Positions 46,089-56,283 of a stretch of 64,000 nucleotides of DNA are shown piece after piece. Both the position numbers and the translations under genes were made by a program. Positions within the stretch are counted from its first letter, which is position 1; the number at the start of each line of letters is the position of its first letter. The notes below the pieces were generated by a model. The model was not told the DNA's origin and made no database searches. It saw only the letters and a list, made by a program, of their open reading frames with translations. Source of the stretch: Pseudomonas libanensis (GTDB lineage: Bacteria > Pseudomonadota > Gammaproteobacteria > Pseudomonadales > Pseudomonadaceae); NCBI RefSeq assembly GCF_001439685.1, contig NZ_JYLH01000005.1:186001-250000 (forward strand), read 5' to 3'.

Positions 46089-47710
46089 CAGACTTTGAAA
46101 CGCGACACGCCGCTGCGCAGACCGACCGCAACCTGGCTCAGTTCATCAATGGCGAAGCTTGCCTGGCGCAGGGATTCGACGGTCTGGCTGCTGGCATCGC
46201 CCAATTGCACCAGCGCGTGGTTGATCTGTTCGGCGCCGGTGGCCTGGGCCTGCATGCCTTCGTTGACCATCAACACCCGCGGCGCCAGGGCCTGGACCTG
46301 ATGGATGATCTGCGACAACTGCTCGCCGACTTGCTGCACTTCGAACATGCCCCGGCGTACTTCCTCGGAGAACTTGTCCATGCCCATCACCCCCGCCGAC
46401 ACTGCCGACTGGATCTCACGCACCATTTGCTCGATATCGTAGGTGGCTACGGCAGTCTGATCGGCCAGGCGGCGCACTTCGGTGGCTACCACGGCAAAAC
46501 CACGACCGTATTCGCCGGCTTTCTCCGCCTCGATAGCGGCGTTGAGCGACAACAGGTTGGTCTGGTCAGCCACCTTGACGATGGTCACCACCACCTGGTT
46601 GATATTGCCGGCCTTCTCGTTGAGGATCGCCAGCTTGGCGTTGACCAGGTCGGCCGCGCCCATTACCGAGTGCATGGTTTCCTCCATGCGCGCCAGGCCC
46701 TGCTGGCCTGAACCGGCGGCGACCGAGGCCTGGTCAGCGGCGGTGGACACTTCGGTCATGGTGCGGACCAGGTCCTTGGAAGTGGCAGCGATCTCGCGGG
46801 ACGTGGCGCCGATTTCAGTGGTGGTAGCCGCGGTTTCGGTAGCAGTGGCCTGTTGCTGCTTGGAGGTCGCGGCAATCTCGGTGACCGAGGTGGTGACCTG
46901 CACCGATGAACGCTGTGCCTGGGATACCAGGGCGGTCAGTTCGGTCATCATGTCGTTGAAGCCGGTTTCGACAACGTTGAATTCGTCCTTGCGCTCCAGG
47001 TTCAGGCGCTTGCTCAGGTCACCGGTGCGCATGACTTCGAGGATTTCGACGATGCGCTGCATCGGCGCCATGATCGCGCGCATCAGCAACAGGCCGCACA
47101 ACGCGGCGGCGAGAATCGCCAACAGCAGCGAGACGCCCATGCTGACCTTCGCGGCCGCGACGGCATCATCGATGGCGGCCGTGGCATTGTCGGCGACCTG
47201 TTTGTTCTCATTGATAATGTCGTTGAGCTTCATGCGGCCTGCGGTCCAGGCAGGCGTCAGTTGCTCGTTGAACAGTCTCAGCGCCTCAGCCGGATTGTTG
47301 TTCTGATGGGCCGCCAGGACCTGGGCGAGAATCGCGTTGTAGTTCTGGTGCAGTTTTTCGAAGGCGTCGAATTGGGTGCGGTCCTGGGTAATATTGATCG
47401 TCCCCGCGTAGCTGGCCATGTGCTGCTCAAGCCGCGCCTCGAACGACTTGTAGTCCTGCTTGTCTTCCTCGGAAATGCTCTGGTTCTCGTGGATCCCGAC
47501 CAATTCCTGGGTCTGCAGGTAGCTGTCGACCCAGGCACTGCGAATCATCGAACTGAAAAACACCCCTGGCACGGCATCGTCACGGACTGAATTTTCGCTG
47601 GCTTCGATCTTCAGCAGACGCGAATACGAGAGCACCACCATCAGTAGCATGATCGCGATAATTACCGCAAAGCTCGCCAAAATCCTTTGGCGCAGGGTCC
47701 AGTTCTTCAC
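46088..47710 (-). CDS. wspA: Methyl-accepting chemoreceptor WspA
   Basis: A 540-residue transmembrane receptor that senses surface contact/envelope stress and starts Wsp signalling. It has an N-terminal helix ([20 protein letters not shown]), a periplasmic four-helix-bundle-like domain, a second helix ([20 protein letters not shown], about 185-205), a HAMP segment and a signalling domain with hairpin tip [20 protein letters not shown]. The start is GTG at 47710, with GAGGAA 5 nt upstream; an ATG at 47731 is in frame but lacks a ribosome site. It is the first gene of the wspABCDEFR operon. Confidence 0.95.
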   Translation of the reverse strand: MKNWTLRQRILASFAVIIAIMLLMVVLSYSRLLKIEASENSVRDDAVPGVFFSSMIRSAWVDSYLQTQELVGIHENQSISEEDKQDYKSFEARLEQHMASYAGTINITQDRTQFDAFEKLHQNYNAILAQVLAAHQNNNPAEALRLFNEQLTPAWTAGRMKLNDIINENKQVADNATAAIDDAVAAAKVSMGVSLLLAILAAALCGLLLMRAIMAPMQRIVEILEVMRTGDLSKRLNLERKDEFNVVETGFNDMMTELTALVSQAQRSSVQVTTSVTEIAATSKQQQATATETAATTTEIGATSREIAATSKDLVRTMTEVSTAADQASVAAGSGQQGLARMEETMHSVMGAADLVNAKLAILNEKAGNINQVVVTIVKVADQTNLLSLNAAIEAEKAGEYGRGFAVVATEVRRLADQTAVATYDIEQMVREIQSAVSAGVMGMDKFSEEVRRGMFEVQQVGEQLSQIIHQVQALAPRVLMVNEGMQAQATGAEQINHALVQLGDASSQTVESLRQASFAIDELSQVAVGLRSGVSRFKV

Positions 47711-48049
47711 AGTAATTCCTCGCAGGGCCATTCAAATGGAGGGGAGTATAGCTGAGCGGATGCCTGCGTTTATCAACGCTTTTGAGGGCGCGTGCACAGA
47801 ATGAAAATGTTGGATGGATATCACCTGTGGCGATGGACCTTGCTCCCTCGTGGGCCCGAAAGCCCACGCAGATCCAACTGACGGACCTCAGTTCAAATGT
47901 GGGAGGGGGCTTGCCCCCGATGGCGGCCTTGGGGCCGGCCGGGATACAGAGGCGGGACGCCTGAGATCAGGATCAAAGGCAAGATCAAGTGCGGCCCGCC
48001 TCACATCGTGCTTACCGTTGGCCTACAGAGTTGCGCCGGTTGCCTTAAC
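47711..48049. other. Spacer upstream of wspA with solitary REP
   Basis: No gene seen. A single REP hairpin (TGTGGGAGGGGGCTTGCCCC, starting 47898) of the G-rich group also found at 60.8 kb lies here. The part nearest wspA (47711-47830) should hold the wsp promoter; no sigma factor motif was recognised with confidence. Confidence 0.6.
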
Positions 48050-48757
48050 TTATGTGTTGAGGCGCACCTGCTTTTCCAATTCCAGCTTCAAACCGGGCTC
48101 AAGCTTCAGTTGGCGAGCCAATTCGTCCAGATAGGACTTCTCCATGAAGTTTTCCTCGTCCACCAGCATCACGCTGGCGATGTACATCTCGGCAGCCATC
48201 TCCGGGGTGCTGGCGGTACGGGCGACGTCGGCAGGGTCCAGGGGCTTGTTGAGTTCGGCATGCAGCCAGTGCTGCAGCTCCTGGTCGTTGTCCAGCTTGG
48301 TGAATTCCCCTTCGATCAACGCACGTTCGCGTTCATCCACATGCCCGTCAGCCTTGGCCGCCGCCACCAGGGCCTTGAGGATGCCCTGGCTGTGTTGCTC
48401 GACCTGGGCCGGTGGCAGGCGGTCGATGGTTTGTGGCTCGCCCTGGGGAGCGCTGGCCTGCTGGGCCTGCCAGTTGCCATAGGCTTTGTAGGCAATCACA
48501 CCCAATGCAGCCAAGCCACCGTATGTCAGGGCCTTGCCGCCGAATTTGCGCGCCTTCTTGTTACCCAGCAGCAAGCCCATGGCCCCGGCCGCCAGGGCGC
48601 CGCCGCCAGCACCGCCGAGCAGGCCACCGAGCCCGCCGCCGCCGAGCAAACCGCTCAGGGCGCCTTTGTCATTGGACTTCCCCTGGCCGCCAGCCTTGTT
48701 CTGCAACATGTCCTGACCAGACTTGAGCAACTGATCGAGCAATCCACGGGTATTCAT
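48050..48757 (-). CDS. DUF533/YebE-like TerB-family protein
   Basis: A 235-residue protein. A Gly-rich hydrophobic region (LSGLLGGGGLGGLLGGAGGG, AGAMGLLLGNKKARKFGGKA) is followed by a TerB-like helical domain (ILKALVAAAKADGHVDERER, AAEMYIASVMLVDEENFMEK). The acidic DGHVDERE loop is the usual TerB metal-site pattern. The family (YebE in E. coli) is envelope-stress associated; precise function unknown. About 300 bp of spacer (48758-49061) separates it from divergent opgD; no gene is visible in it. Confidence 0.88.
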   Translation of the reverse strand: MNTRGLLDQLLKSGQDMLQNKAGGQGKSNDKGALSGLLGGGGLGGLLGGAGGGALAAGAMGLLLGNKKARKFGGKALTYGGLAALGVIAYKAYGNWQAQQASAPQGEPQTIDRLPPAQVEQHSQGILKALVAAAKADGHVDERERALIEGEFTKLDNDQELQHWLHAELNKPLDPADVARTASTPEMAAEMYIASVMLVDEENFMEKSYLDELARQLKLEPGLKLELEKQVRLNT

Positions 48758-49061
48758 TTGTAGCCTCCAGACACTTGAGTTCGTAGGAACAATAGGCCCT
48801 CAGCGTAAAACTAAGTGCCAAGGAGCCACGATCTAGAGTGCTTCCAGATGTAACGTTTGCCTGCCACGCTGGAAATGTCTTGTTGCACATGCAACGCCAT
48901 CATCACGCCATCAATCATTTTTCCTTATCCATCGAACCGCTTAAGCTATCCGGCGTCTGTTTAATGTCCGTTGCGTTTGGCCGAAGGCATGTCCGAACCG
49001 TTATTTCTGATCCATTACGTGCCAGGAACGGCGCGGGATTTGCTCACGACAGGTTGTCTCT

Positions 49062-50687
49062 ATGCACCGCAGGAATTTGCTCAAAGCATCCATGGCCATT
49101 GCGGCTTATACCGGTTTGTCGGCCAGTGGCCTGCTGGCCGCGCAGGCTTGGGCCGGGAACCGGGCCGCCGATGGCAAGGCCGTGGCGTTCGATTTCGAAT
49201 CGCTGAAAGCGCAAGCCAAGCAATTGGCCACCCGTGGCTATCAGGACACTAAACAGGTACTGCCACCGACCCTGGCAAGCATGACCCCACAGAATTTCAA
49301 TGCCATTGGCTATGACGGCAACCATTCATTGTGGAAAGAGCTGAACGGGCAACTCGACGTGCAGTTCTTCCACGTCGGCATGGGCTTCAAGACGCCGGTG
49401 CGCATGCACAGTGTCGATCCCAAGACCCGCGAGGCCCGCGAAGTGCATTTCCGCCCTTCGCTGTTCAACTATGAAAAAACCACGGTGGACACCCAGCAAC
49501 TGACTGGCGACCTGGGTTTTTCCGGCTTCAAGCTGTTCAAGGCGCCGGAACTGGACCGCCATGACGTGCTGTCGTTTCTCGGCGCCAGCTACTTTCGCGC
49601 AGTGGACTCCACCGGCCAATACGGGCTCTCGGCCCGTGGCCTGGCGATTGATACCTACGCGAAAAAACGCGAAGAATTCCCCGATTTCACGCAGTTCTGG
49701 TTCGAAACCCCGGACAAGAACGCCACGCGTTTTGTGGTCTATGCCCTGCTCGACTCGCCAAGCGCCACTGGCGCCTACCGCTTCGATATCGACTGTCAGG
49801 CCAATCAGGTCGTAATGGCGATCGATGCGCATATCAATGCGCGCACCGCCATCGAACAACTGGGCATCGCGCCGATGACCAGCATGTTCAGCTGCGGTAC
49901 CCACGAGCGGCGCATGTGCGACACCATCCACCCGCAAATCCACGATTCGGACCGCCTGGCCATGTGGCGCGGCAATGGCGAGTGGATCTGCCGCCCGCTG
50001 AACAACCCGGCCAAGCTGCAATTCAATGCGTTCGCCGACACCGACCCCAAAGGCTTCGGCCTGGTGCAGACCGATCATGAATTCGCCAGCTACCAGGACA
50101 CCGTCGACTGGTACAGCAAGCGCCCCAGCCTATGGGTAGAACCTACCACTGCGTGGGGCGAAGGCTCGATCGACCTGCTGGAAATCCCCACCACCGGCGA
50201 AACCCTGGACAACATCGTGGCCTTCTGGACCCCGAAAAACCCCGTGGCCGCCGGTGATTCGCTCAACTATGGCTACAAGCTGTACTGGAGCGCATTGCCA
50301 CCGGTGAGCACGCCGCTGGCACAGGTCGACGCGACTCGTTCGGGCATGGGTGGATTTACCGAGGGCTGGGCGCCCGGCGAGCATTACCCGCAGGTGTGGG
50401 CACGGCGTTTCGCCGTCGACTTCAAGGGCGGCGGCCTGGATCGCCTGCCAGCGGGCACCGGCATCGAACCGGTGGTGACCTGCTCCCATGGTGAGGTAAA
50501 GGATTTCAGCGTGCTGGTGCTGGACAATATCAAGGGCTATCGCATCCTGTTCGACTGGTACCCCACCAGCGACAGCGTGGAGCCGGTGGAGCTGCGCCTG
50601 TTTATTCGCACCCAGGACCGAACCTTGAGCGAAACCTGGCTCTACCAGTACTTCCCGCCTGCGCCGGAGCAGCGCAAGTACACCTGA
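49062..50687 (+). CDS. opgD: Glucan biosynthesis protein D (OpgD)
   Basis: A 541-residue periplasmic protein that shapes osmoregulated periplasmic glucans. The twin-arginine signal [20 protein letters not shown] directs Tat export, as for E. coli Opg[21 protein letters not shown] begins the MdoG/OpgG domain, which continues through [38 protein letters not shown] and [20 protein letters not shown] to the Ig-like C-terminus. Length matches the family. No opgG or opgH is adjacent. The ATG at 49062 has a modest CAGG site. Confidence 0.93.
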   Translation: MHRRNLLKASMAIAAYTGLSASGLLAAQAWAGNRAADGKAVAFDFESLKAQAKQLATRGYQDTKQVLPPTLASMTPQNFNAIGYDGNHSLWKELNGQLDVQFFHVGMGFKTPVRMHSVDPKTREAREVHFRPSLFNYEKTTVDTQQLTGDLGFSGFKLFKAPELDRHDVLSFLGASYFRAVDSTGQYGLSARGLAIDTYAKKREEFPDFTQFWFETPDKNATRFVVYALLDSPSATGAYRFDIDCQANQVVMAIDAHINARTAIEQLGIAPMTSMFSCGTHERRMCDTIHPQIHDSDRLAMWRGNGEWICRPLNNPAKLQFNAFADTDPKGFGLVQTDHEFASYQDTVDWYSKRPSLWVEPTTAWGEGSIDLLEIPTTGETLDNIVAFWTPKNPVAAGDSLNYGYKLYWSALPPVSTPLAQVDATRSGMGGFTEGWAPGEHYPQVWARRFAVDFKGGGLDRLPAGTGIEPVVTCSHGEVKDFSVLVLDNIKGYRILFDWYPTSDSVEPVELRLFIRTQDRTLSETWLYQYFPPAPEQRKYT

Positions 50688-50703
50688 GGTGAGCTTCGCG
50701 ATC

Positions 50704-50727
50704 ATTCCCACGCGAGAACGTGGGAGT
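50704..50727. terminator. Hairpin between opgD and a convergent small gene
   Basis: ATTCCCACG / CGTGGGAGT (one G-T pair) with a 6-nt loop; same family as the 20.6-kb hairpin. Confidence 0.6.
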
Positions 50728-50740
50728 GACCGCATATAGC

Positions 50741-50926
50741 TCAGAAGCGCGATACGCTTTTCATCGCACCAATCAAGTACCGCATCGCCACCTGATCGCT
50801 TTCGGTCAGCGCCCGATACTGGGCCAGCAGCTCCATTTCATCCGAACTCAACCTTCGATCCCGCAAGGACATCCGGCGGCTGAGGAAAGACGCCACCGCA
50901 CCCGCTACGCCATAGGACTTGGCCAT
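50741..50926 (-). CDS. Small conserved hypothetical protein (61 aa)
   Basis: A 61-residue basic protein: AKSYGVAGAVASFLSRRMSL, then LSSDEMELLAQYRALTESDQ. AGGAG lies 9 nt before the ATG at 50926, which supports a real gene. No domain recognised. The spacer to the GNAT gene (50927-51130) is AT-rich with no visible gene. Confidence 0.7.
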   Translation of the reverse strand: MAKSYGVAGAVASFLSRRMSLRDRRLSSDEMELLAQYRALTESDQVAMRYLIGAMKSVSRF

Positions 50927-51130
50927 GGACTGTTACTCCTGATATCAGTCAAATACTCCTGGTGCCCACTTCCCAACTCCCCGAAGCGCAACGCTTTCGT
51001 GGACAAGCAACCTGCCTCCCTGGGCCAGGAACCAGACTTACCCTAATCTTAGAAACTATCTCGCCGCACGTGGGATTTTTTTAGAGTATTAACTTAAAAA
51101 AATAGCCTGGGTAATAAAACCCTACAGCCG

Positions 51131-51667
51131 TTACTCACACAGTGGTCGATACAGGTGAATGTCTAACGGCTCCTGTGCATACAGCTCGGCATGGGGTTGC
51201 TGCAACAGTCGGCAACCATGGCGCAGGTAAAAGTCCACGGTGTTACGCGACGACGTGGCCGAGATATACAGCGCTTGAGCCCCCACTTGCCGGCCGTGCT
51301 CGCAGGCCAGCACCAACAACCGGCTGCCCAGGCCCGAGCCACGGGCCGCGTGACTGACATGCAGGAACTTCAACTGCCGCATCAGCAAGCCCTGTTGATG
51401 GAAAGGCCGATTGTCCACCACCACAGCGGCGACCAGCGTCTGGCCGTCAAATACGCCCCATAACCATCCGCCACGCTGGAGGCAGGCCCGCAGAGCCACT
51501 GCATCCTGCTCGGCCTCGCCTTCGGGCCAGCCGCGCATATCATGGTGCGCGGCATACAACACCAGTTCACCGCGATCCATGCGATAGCACGCCTGGATCA
51601 GTTCCGTACGGTCGATGGTTGCCAGCAAGGGGATATCGTTTTCGGTTAACGCGCGTTCCACCAGCAT
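51131..51667 (-). CDS. GNAT-family N-acetyltransferase
   Basis: A 178-residue GNAT protein. FLHVSHAARGSGLGSRLLVL is motif A, with the acetyl-CoA-binding R-G-x-G-x-G/S pattern, and TVDFYLRHGCRL is motif B. The substrate is unknown. The ATG at 51667 is favoured by AGGAG 6 nt upstream over an ATG at 51694. It is convergent with nothing close and followed by a spacer. Confidence 0.87.
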   Translation of the reverse strand: MLVERALTENDIPLLATIDRTELIQACYRMDRGELVLYAAHHDMRGWPEGEAEQDAVALRACLQRGGWLWGVFDGQTLVAAVVVDNRPFHQQGLLMRQLKFLHVSHAARGSGLGSRLLVLACEHGRQVGAQALYISATSSRNTVDFYLRHGCRLLQQPHAELYAQEPLDIHLYRPLCE

Positions 51668-51728
51668 AGGGGTCTCCTGCTTCACGGCCACCAAGGATCA
51701 GCCTTCCGTTAAACGCGAGCAAGAAAAA

Positions 51729-51749
51729 ACCCACCGTGTCAGGGTGGGT
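51729..51749 (-). terminator. Terminator after the OYE gene
   Basis: ACCCACC / GGTGGGT with 7-nt loop and an A-run that becomes a T-tract on the minus strand, 21 bp beyond the oxidoreductase stop. Confidence 0.85.
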
Positions 51750-51770
51750 CTGGCAGGGCCGTGTGCAAGA

Positions 51771-52877
51771 TCAATCGCGCAGATCCGACTCATGGATCGG
51801 CTGGTCGCGATGGGTCGCCCGCTGGTATTGCGCCGGCCAGATGGCCTTGCGCCCACCCAGGTCATCGTCGGCATGCAGCGGCCAGTACGGGTCGCGCAAC
51901 AATTCACGGGCCAGGAAGATAATGTCGGCCTGGCAGGTGCGCAGGATGTGCTCGGCCTGGGCCGGTTCGGTGATCATGCCGACCGTGCCGGTGGCGATGC
52001 CCGACTCCTTGCGCACCCGCTCGGCGAAGCGCGTCTGGTAGCCGGGGCCGGTTGGGATTTCGGCATTGGCGGCAGTGCCCCCGGACGACACGTCGATCAG
52101 ATCGACGCCCAGGTCTTTCAGGCGGCGCGCCAGCTCCACGGTTTCATCCGGGTTCCAGCCGTCTTCCACCCAATCGGTGGCCGATACCCGCACAAACAGC
52201 GGCAACTCCTGGGGCCATGCGGCGCGCACCGCCTGGGTCACCTCAAGCACCAGGCGAATGCGGTTTTCGAACGAGCCACCGTAGTGATCCTGACGCTGGT
52301 TGCTGATCGGCGAAAGAAACTGGTGCAGCAGGTAACCGTGGGCAGCATGGATTTCCACCACTTTAAATCCGGCACTTAAGGCGCGATTGGCGGCGGCAAC
52401 AAAATCGGCGATCACTTGCTGGATCTGCCCTTCGTCCAGTGGCTTGGGCTGGGTGTGATTCGGGTCGAAGGCAATCGGTGATGGCCCCACCGGCACCCAG
52501 CCGCCTTCGTCCGGCTTGACGCTGCCGTGCTTGCCGATCCAGGGCCGATGGGTGCTGGCCTTGCGCCCGGCATGGGCCAGCTGAATACCTGCCACCGCCC
52601 CCTGAGCCGCGATAAAGCGCGTGATGCGCCGCAGCGGTTCGATCTGGGCGTCGTTCCACAGGCCCAGGTCCTGGGCGGTGATGCGCCCGTCGGCCGTCAC
52701 GGCGGTGGCTTCGGTGAAAATCAGCCCGGCGCCCCCCACGGCGCGGCTGCCGAGATGCACCAGGTGCCAGTCGTTGGCCAGGCCATCATCGCTTGAGTAT
52801 TGGCACATCGGCGAGACCGCGATGCGGTTGAGCAGGGTCAATTGGCGCAGGGTATAGGGTTCGAGCAGCTGACTCAT
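51771..52877 (-). CDS. NADH:flavin oxidoreductase, old yellow enzyme family (YqjM/XenA-like)
   Basis: A 368-residue FMN-dependent ene-reductase of the YqjM/XenA class. LNRIAVSPMCQYSSDDGLAN has the redox-tuning Cys of that class, IQLAHAGRKAST the substrate/FMN site, EIHAAHGYLLHQFLSPISNQ and YGGSFENRIRL the barrel signatures. It reduces activated alkenes or quinones; XenA acts on nitroaromatic xenobiotics, but the physiological substrate is unknown. AGAGGTG precedes the ATG at 52877. Confidence 0.9.
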   Translation of the reverse strand: MSQLLEPYTLRQLTLLNRIAVSPMCQYSSDDGLANDWHLVHLGSRAVGGAGLIFTEATAVTADGRITAQDLGLWNDAQIEPLRRITRFIAAQGAVAGIQLAHAGRKASTHRPWIGKHGSVKPDEGGWVPVGPSPIAFDPNHTQPKPLDEGQIQQVIADFVAAANRALSAGFKVVEIHAAHGYLLHQFLSPISNQRQDHYGGSFENRIRLVLEVTQAVRAAWPQELPLFVRVSATDWVEDGWNPDETVELARRLKDLGVDLIDVSSGGTAANAEIPTGPGYQTRFAERVRKESGIATGTVGMITEPAQAEHILRTCQADIIFLARELLRDPYWPLHADDDLGGRKAIWPAQYQRATHRDQPIHESDLRD

Positions 52878-52968
52878 GGCGCACCTCTTCTGGGTTCTAT
52901 GGGCACTGTTCAACAGTGCTTAGAGCCTAGTCGACAACCATCGATTGCACAGGGTTCAGAAAGGAAAG

Positions 52969-52991
52969 CGGGAGCCGATTGCCGGCTCCCG
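52969..52991 (-). terminator. Terminator after kup
   Basis: CGGGAGCCG / CGGCTCCCG perfect 9-bp stem with a pyrimidine-rich tail in the minus direction, just past the kup stop. Confidence 0.8.
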
Positions 52992-53003
52992 TGGTGCAGC
53001 GCC

Positions 53004-54905
53004 TTACATTTCGACCTGGGTGCCCAGCTCGATCACGCGGTTTACCGGCAGCTTGAAGAAGCGCAGGTTGCCGTTGGCGTTCTTCAACATGAAGGCGAAC
53101 AGGGCTTCGCGCCAGCGCGCCATGCCCTTGATACGCGAGGCGATCACCGTTTCGCGGCTGAGGAAATAGGTGGTGCGCATCGGGCTGAAATCCAGCTCAT
53201 CCAGATGGCACAGCTTCAGTGCTTCGGGCACATCCGGCTCGTCGGTAAAGCCGAAGTGCAGGATCACGCGGAAGAAGCCTTCGCCGTAGGAATCCACCTC
53301 GAAGCGCCGTGCGGCAGGCACCCTCGGAATATCTTCGTAGACCACCGTCAGCAACACCACCTGCTCATGCAACACCTGGTTATGCAGCAGGTTGTGCAAC
53401 AGCGCATGGGGCACCGCATCCGGACGTGCGGTGAGGAACACCGCAGTACCCTGCACGCGATGGGGCGGCTGCACGCGGATGCTGTTGATAAAAATCGGCA
53501 ACGGCAAACCGCCTTCGTCGAGGCGCTCGACCAGCAATTGCTTGCCGCGCTTCCAGGTGGTCATCAACACAAACAAGACGATCCCGGCCAGCACCGGAAA
53601 GGCGCCACCCTGGATCACCTTGGGCACGTTGGCCGCGAAGAACAGGCCGTCCACCAACAGGCAGCAGAGCAACACCGGCACAGCCAGCACCGGTGGCCAT
53701 TTCCACAGCAGCAGCATGACCGCCGACACCAGGATAGTGGTCATCAGCATGGTGCCCGTCACCGCTACGCCGTAGGCCGAAGCCAGGGCGCCGGAGGACT
53801 CGAAGCCCAGCACCAGCAGGATCACACCCACCATCAGCGACCAGTTCACGGCGCCGATGTAGATCTGGCCCTGCTCGGCGCTGGAGGTGTGCTGAATATG
53901 CATACGCGGGATGTAACCGAGCTGGATCGCCTGGCGAGTCAATGAGAACGCACCAGAGATCACCGCCTGGGATGCAATCACCGTGGCCAGCGTGGACAAG
54001 CCCACCAGCGGGATCAGCGCCCAGCTCGGCGCCAGCAGGTAGAACGGGTTGCGTGCCGCTTCCGGATCACCCAGCAGCATGGCGCCCTGGCCGAAATAGT
54101 TGAGCACCAGCGCCGGCAGCACCAGGATGAACCAGGCACGGGCAATGGGTTTGCGGCCGAAGTGGCCCATGTCGGCGTACAGCGCTTCGGCGCCGGTCAA
54201 CGCCAGCACCACCGCGCCGAGGATCGCCACGCCGATACCGGGATGCACCATAAAGAAGCGCACGCCCCATGCCGGGTTCAGTGCATTCAACACTTCGGGC
54301 TGCTGCAGAATGCCGTACACACCCAGCCCTCCCAGCACCAGGAACCAGGTGACCATCACCGGGCCGAACAGCTTGCCGATGCGATCGGTGCCGTGCTTCT
54401 GGATCAGAAACAGCGCCACCAGCACAATCAACGCGATGGGCACCACCCATTTTTCCAGGCCGTCGAACGCCAGCTCCAGGCCTTCGATGGCCGACAACAC
54501 GGAAATGGCCGGGGTGATCATGCTGTCGCCATAGAACAGCGCCGCGCCACACAGGCCGCATACCACCAGGAAACTGCGCAGTTTTGCACGCTCCCCGGCC
54601 GCTCGCCGCGCCAATGCAGTGAGCGCCATGATGCCGCCCTCGCCCTGGTTGTCGGCACGCAGCACGAACAGCATGTACTTGATCGACACCACCCAGATCA
54701 GCGACCAAAAGATCAGTGCCAGGATCCCCAAGACGCCGTCATGGTTGACCTGCACCCCATAACCGCCGTTGAACACCTCTTTAAGGGTGTAGAGCGGGCT
54801 GGTCCCGATATCGCCATAAACCACACCGACCGCTGCCACCAGCATGCCAATCGGCTTGGCGTTTGAATGCTCGGCACCTGTTGCCTGACTACTTGCCTGA
54901 CCCAT
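53004..54905 (-). CDS. kup: Low-affinity K+ uptake transporter Kup
   Basis: A 633-residue KUP/HAK/KT potassium-proton symporter with about 12 membrane helices and a cytoplasmic C-terminal domain. [19 protein letters not shown] is the family signature in the first helices, and [20 protein letters not shown] and [14 protein letters not shown] are conserved. AGGAG lies 6 nt upstream of the ATG at 54905. The frame continues upstream to 55295, but that part would read through the repeat copy and is rejected. It is divergent from rimO, with the insertion between. Confidence 0.95.
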   Translation of the reverse strand: MGQASSQATGAEHSNAKPIGMLVAAVGVVYGDIGTSPLYTLKEVFNGGYGVQVNHDGVLGILALIFWSLIWVVSIKYMLFVLRADNQGEGGIMALTALARRAAGERAKLRSFLVVCGLCGAALFYGDSMITPAISVLSAIEGLELAFDGLEKWVVPIALIVLVALFLIQKHGTDRIGKLFGPVMVTWFLVLGGLGVYGILQQPEVLNALNPAWGVRFFMVHPGIGVAILGAVVLALTGAEALYADMGHFGRKPIARAWFILVLPALVLNYFGQGAMLLGDPEAARNPFYLLAPSWALIPLVGLSTLATVIASQAVISGAFSLTRQAIQLGYIPRMHIQHTSSAEQGQIYIGAVNWSLMVGVILLVLGFESSGALASAYGVAVTGTMLMTTILVSAVMLLLWKWPPVLAVPVLLCCLLVDGLFFAANVPKVIQGGAFPVLAGIVLFVLMTTWKRGKQLLVERLDEGGLPLPIFINSIRVQPPHRVQGTAVFLTARPDAVPHALLHNLLHNQVLHEQVVLLTVVYEDIPRVPAARRFEVDSYGEGFFRVILHFGFTDEPDVPEALKLCHLDELDFSPMRTTYFLSRETVIASRIKGMARWREALFAFMLKNANGNLRFFKLPVNRVIELGTQVEM

Positions 54906-55040
54906 CAACCACTCCTGCCCTTTGACCCGAGGTCTTTTATAAACAGCACGTCTAAGCTGACCTAGCATGCGCTGTTTTACTTCTCGTAACAGACGTTTTA
55001 TTGACCCAAGGGCTTTACCCATGAGCAAGGCGCGAAGCAT

Positions 55041-55227
55041 AGCGCAGCACTCGTCGCATTTCCCTGTATAAAGCTGGTCAAGTGCGTTGCCCGTCGCTAG
55101 AATTGCGCACTTTTTGATCAGAGGCGCACCAAGCGCCCATCCGTTGCTTTGTCGTGCACGACTGGCAGCGTCATTCAATACCGAGGTTAGCCAACCCCAA
55201 GGTTGGCTTTGTTTCCCTGGGTTGCCC
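55041..55227. repeat. Direct repeat, left copy of the rimO leader
   Basis: Bases 55041-55190 match 56590-56739 with 3 mismatches in 150. The next 24 bp of the right copy (56740-56763, which contain the rimO ATG and first codons) are absent here. Then 55191-55227 match 56764-56800 exactly (37 bp). Thus this is a second copy of the rimO promoter, ribosome site and early codons with the start codon deleted. It borders the insertion on the kup side. Confidence 0.92.
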
Positions 55228-55345
55228 CTAAGATCTTTACTCCACACCTTCATTTTCTTGATCTTTAGTAACAACCCCCTTAAAGGCAAGGCCATAGGCG
55301 GTTGGCAAAAATGGGATAGAATGAAGGCTGACGGAGGGATACAGC

Positions 55346-55750
55346 GTGAACAAAGCAGCTCAGCAAAAAAAACATACCCGAATTACGTACGGCAAAATGG
55401 TGTCCGTGACCATTCGTGGCCGGGACGGAAGCTTCAAGGCTCTCCTTTCAAGCGCGGACGATGTGGTTGAACGGCATGTCACGAAAAGCCTTTCGAGCAG
55501 CGTTTTGAGTCAAAAAGACTCAACGCATCGTCCAGTGCGTGCGCCCCACCTGGCGGGCCTTGAACGCGATCTGGAAGAGCTGAAGAAGGTTGTTGCGGCA
55601 CTGGCCGTGCGCTCGGTTGCGCATGAAGAGAAGGCCGCTGATTTTGATGTCGAGGGCTTAACCGTGCTTGACGCCAACACAGCGTACCAACTGCTAGATA
55701 ATCCCCCCGAGCCCACTGACACACTTCGCAACCTGCTTGCCTTGCGCTAA
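55346..55750 (+). CDS. Putative antitoxin of a GNAT toxin-antitoxin pair
   Basis: A 134-residue protein starting at a GTG with GGAGG 8 nt upstream. The basic N-terminus ([20 protein letters not shown]) could bind DNA. A central helix ([20 protein letters not shown]) may dimerise. The C-terminus ([20 protein letters not shown]) resembles the toxin-binding tail of DUF1778 antitoxins (LDNPPxP), although the N-terminus is not a standard ribbon-helix-helix. A GNAT toxin-like gene begins 9 bp downstream, in the usual antitoxin-first order. The AT-richer codon use differs from its neighbours and suggests horizontal transfer. Confidence 0.62.
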   Translation: MNKAAQQKKHTRITYGKMVSVTIRGRDGSFKALLSSADDVVERHVTKSLSSSVLSQKDSTHRPVRAPHLAGLERDLEELKKVVAALAVRSVAHEEKAADFDVEGLTVLDANTAYQLLDNPPEPTDTLRNLLALR

Positions 55751-55759
55751 GGGCTTTCA

Positions 55760-56256
55760 ATGGACTTCATCACTGTCGACTTCGACAAGTCGATTGATCG
55801 CTCTGCATTTGATTGCGGGGCACACCCAGCCTTGAACACGTACATTGCCCAGCACGCAGGGCAAGACCAAAAGCGAAACGTCTCCCGCACATTCATGTAC
55901 GTCGAAGATGGGGCGATGCTGGGCTATTACACCCTAGCGAACGCCTCTGTAGCCCTTGAAGAGCTAAGCGATGACCAAAACGGTACCCTATGCCGGCAGT
56001 GCTTTTGAGTCGTCTGGCGATCGACAAGGGTACTCAAAGCAAGGGGCTCGGCCAGAGATTGATGTCTGACTTCTTCCGCCGTGTGTACACGGTCTCCAAG
56101 CAGTCTGGTGTAGCGTTTGTGATCGTCGATGCAAAAGACCAAGATGCTGCGGATTACTATCAACGTAAGTTAGGGTTTCTGCCATCCACGAATAACCCCC
56201 TTCGCTTGGTACTTTCTACCGCAACCTTCATCCAGACGTTGGATGCACGAAAGTAA
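55760..56256 (+). pseudogene. GNAT toxin-like gene broken by a 1-bp deletion
   Basis: The first frame (55760 to the TGA at 56006-56008) gives a GNAT-toxin N-terminus (FDCGAHPALNTYIAQHAGQD, RNVSRTFMYVEDGAMLGYYT). The remainder lies in another frame: RYPMPAVLLSRLAIDKGTQS, KGLGQRLM (acetyl-CoA loop) and DAADYYQRKLGFLP. The frames join if one A is restored in the A-run at 55977-55980, giving about 165 residues, the size of AtaT/TacT-type tRNA-acetylating toxins. AAGGG precedes the ATG. A sequencing error or slippage is possible; otherwise the toxin is inactive. Confidence 0.75.
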
Positions 56257-56283
56257 CCTCCCGCAGACATAGCTCGTACCTGG

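Noticed and set aside
54906..55295. 130-codon upstream extension of kup
   Set aside because: It reads through the rimO-leader repeat; Kup homology starts at 54905, which has AGGAG upstream.
55041..55345. A second short rimO gene in the left repeat copy
   Set aside because: The ATG is deleted and the frame closes soon after the repeat ends; only leader and early codons are present.
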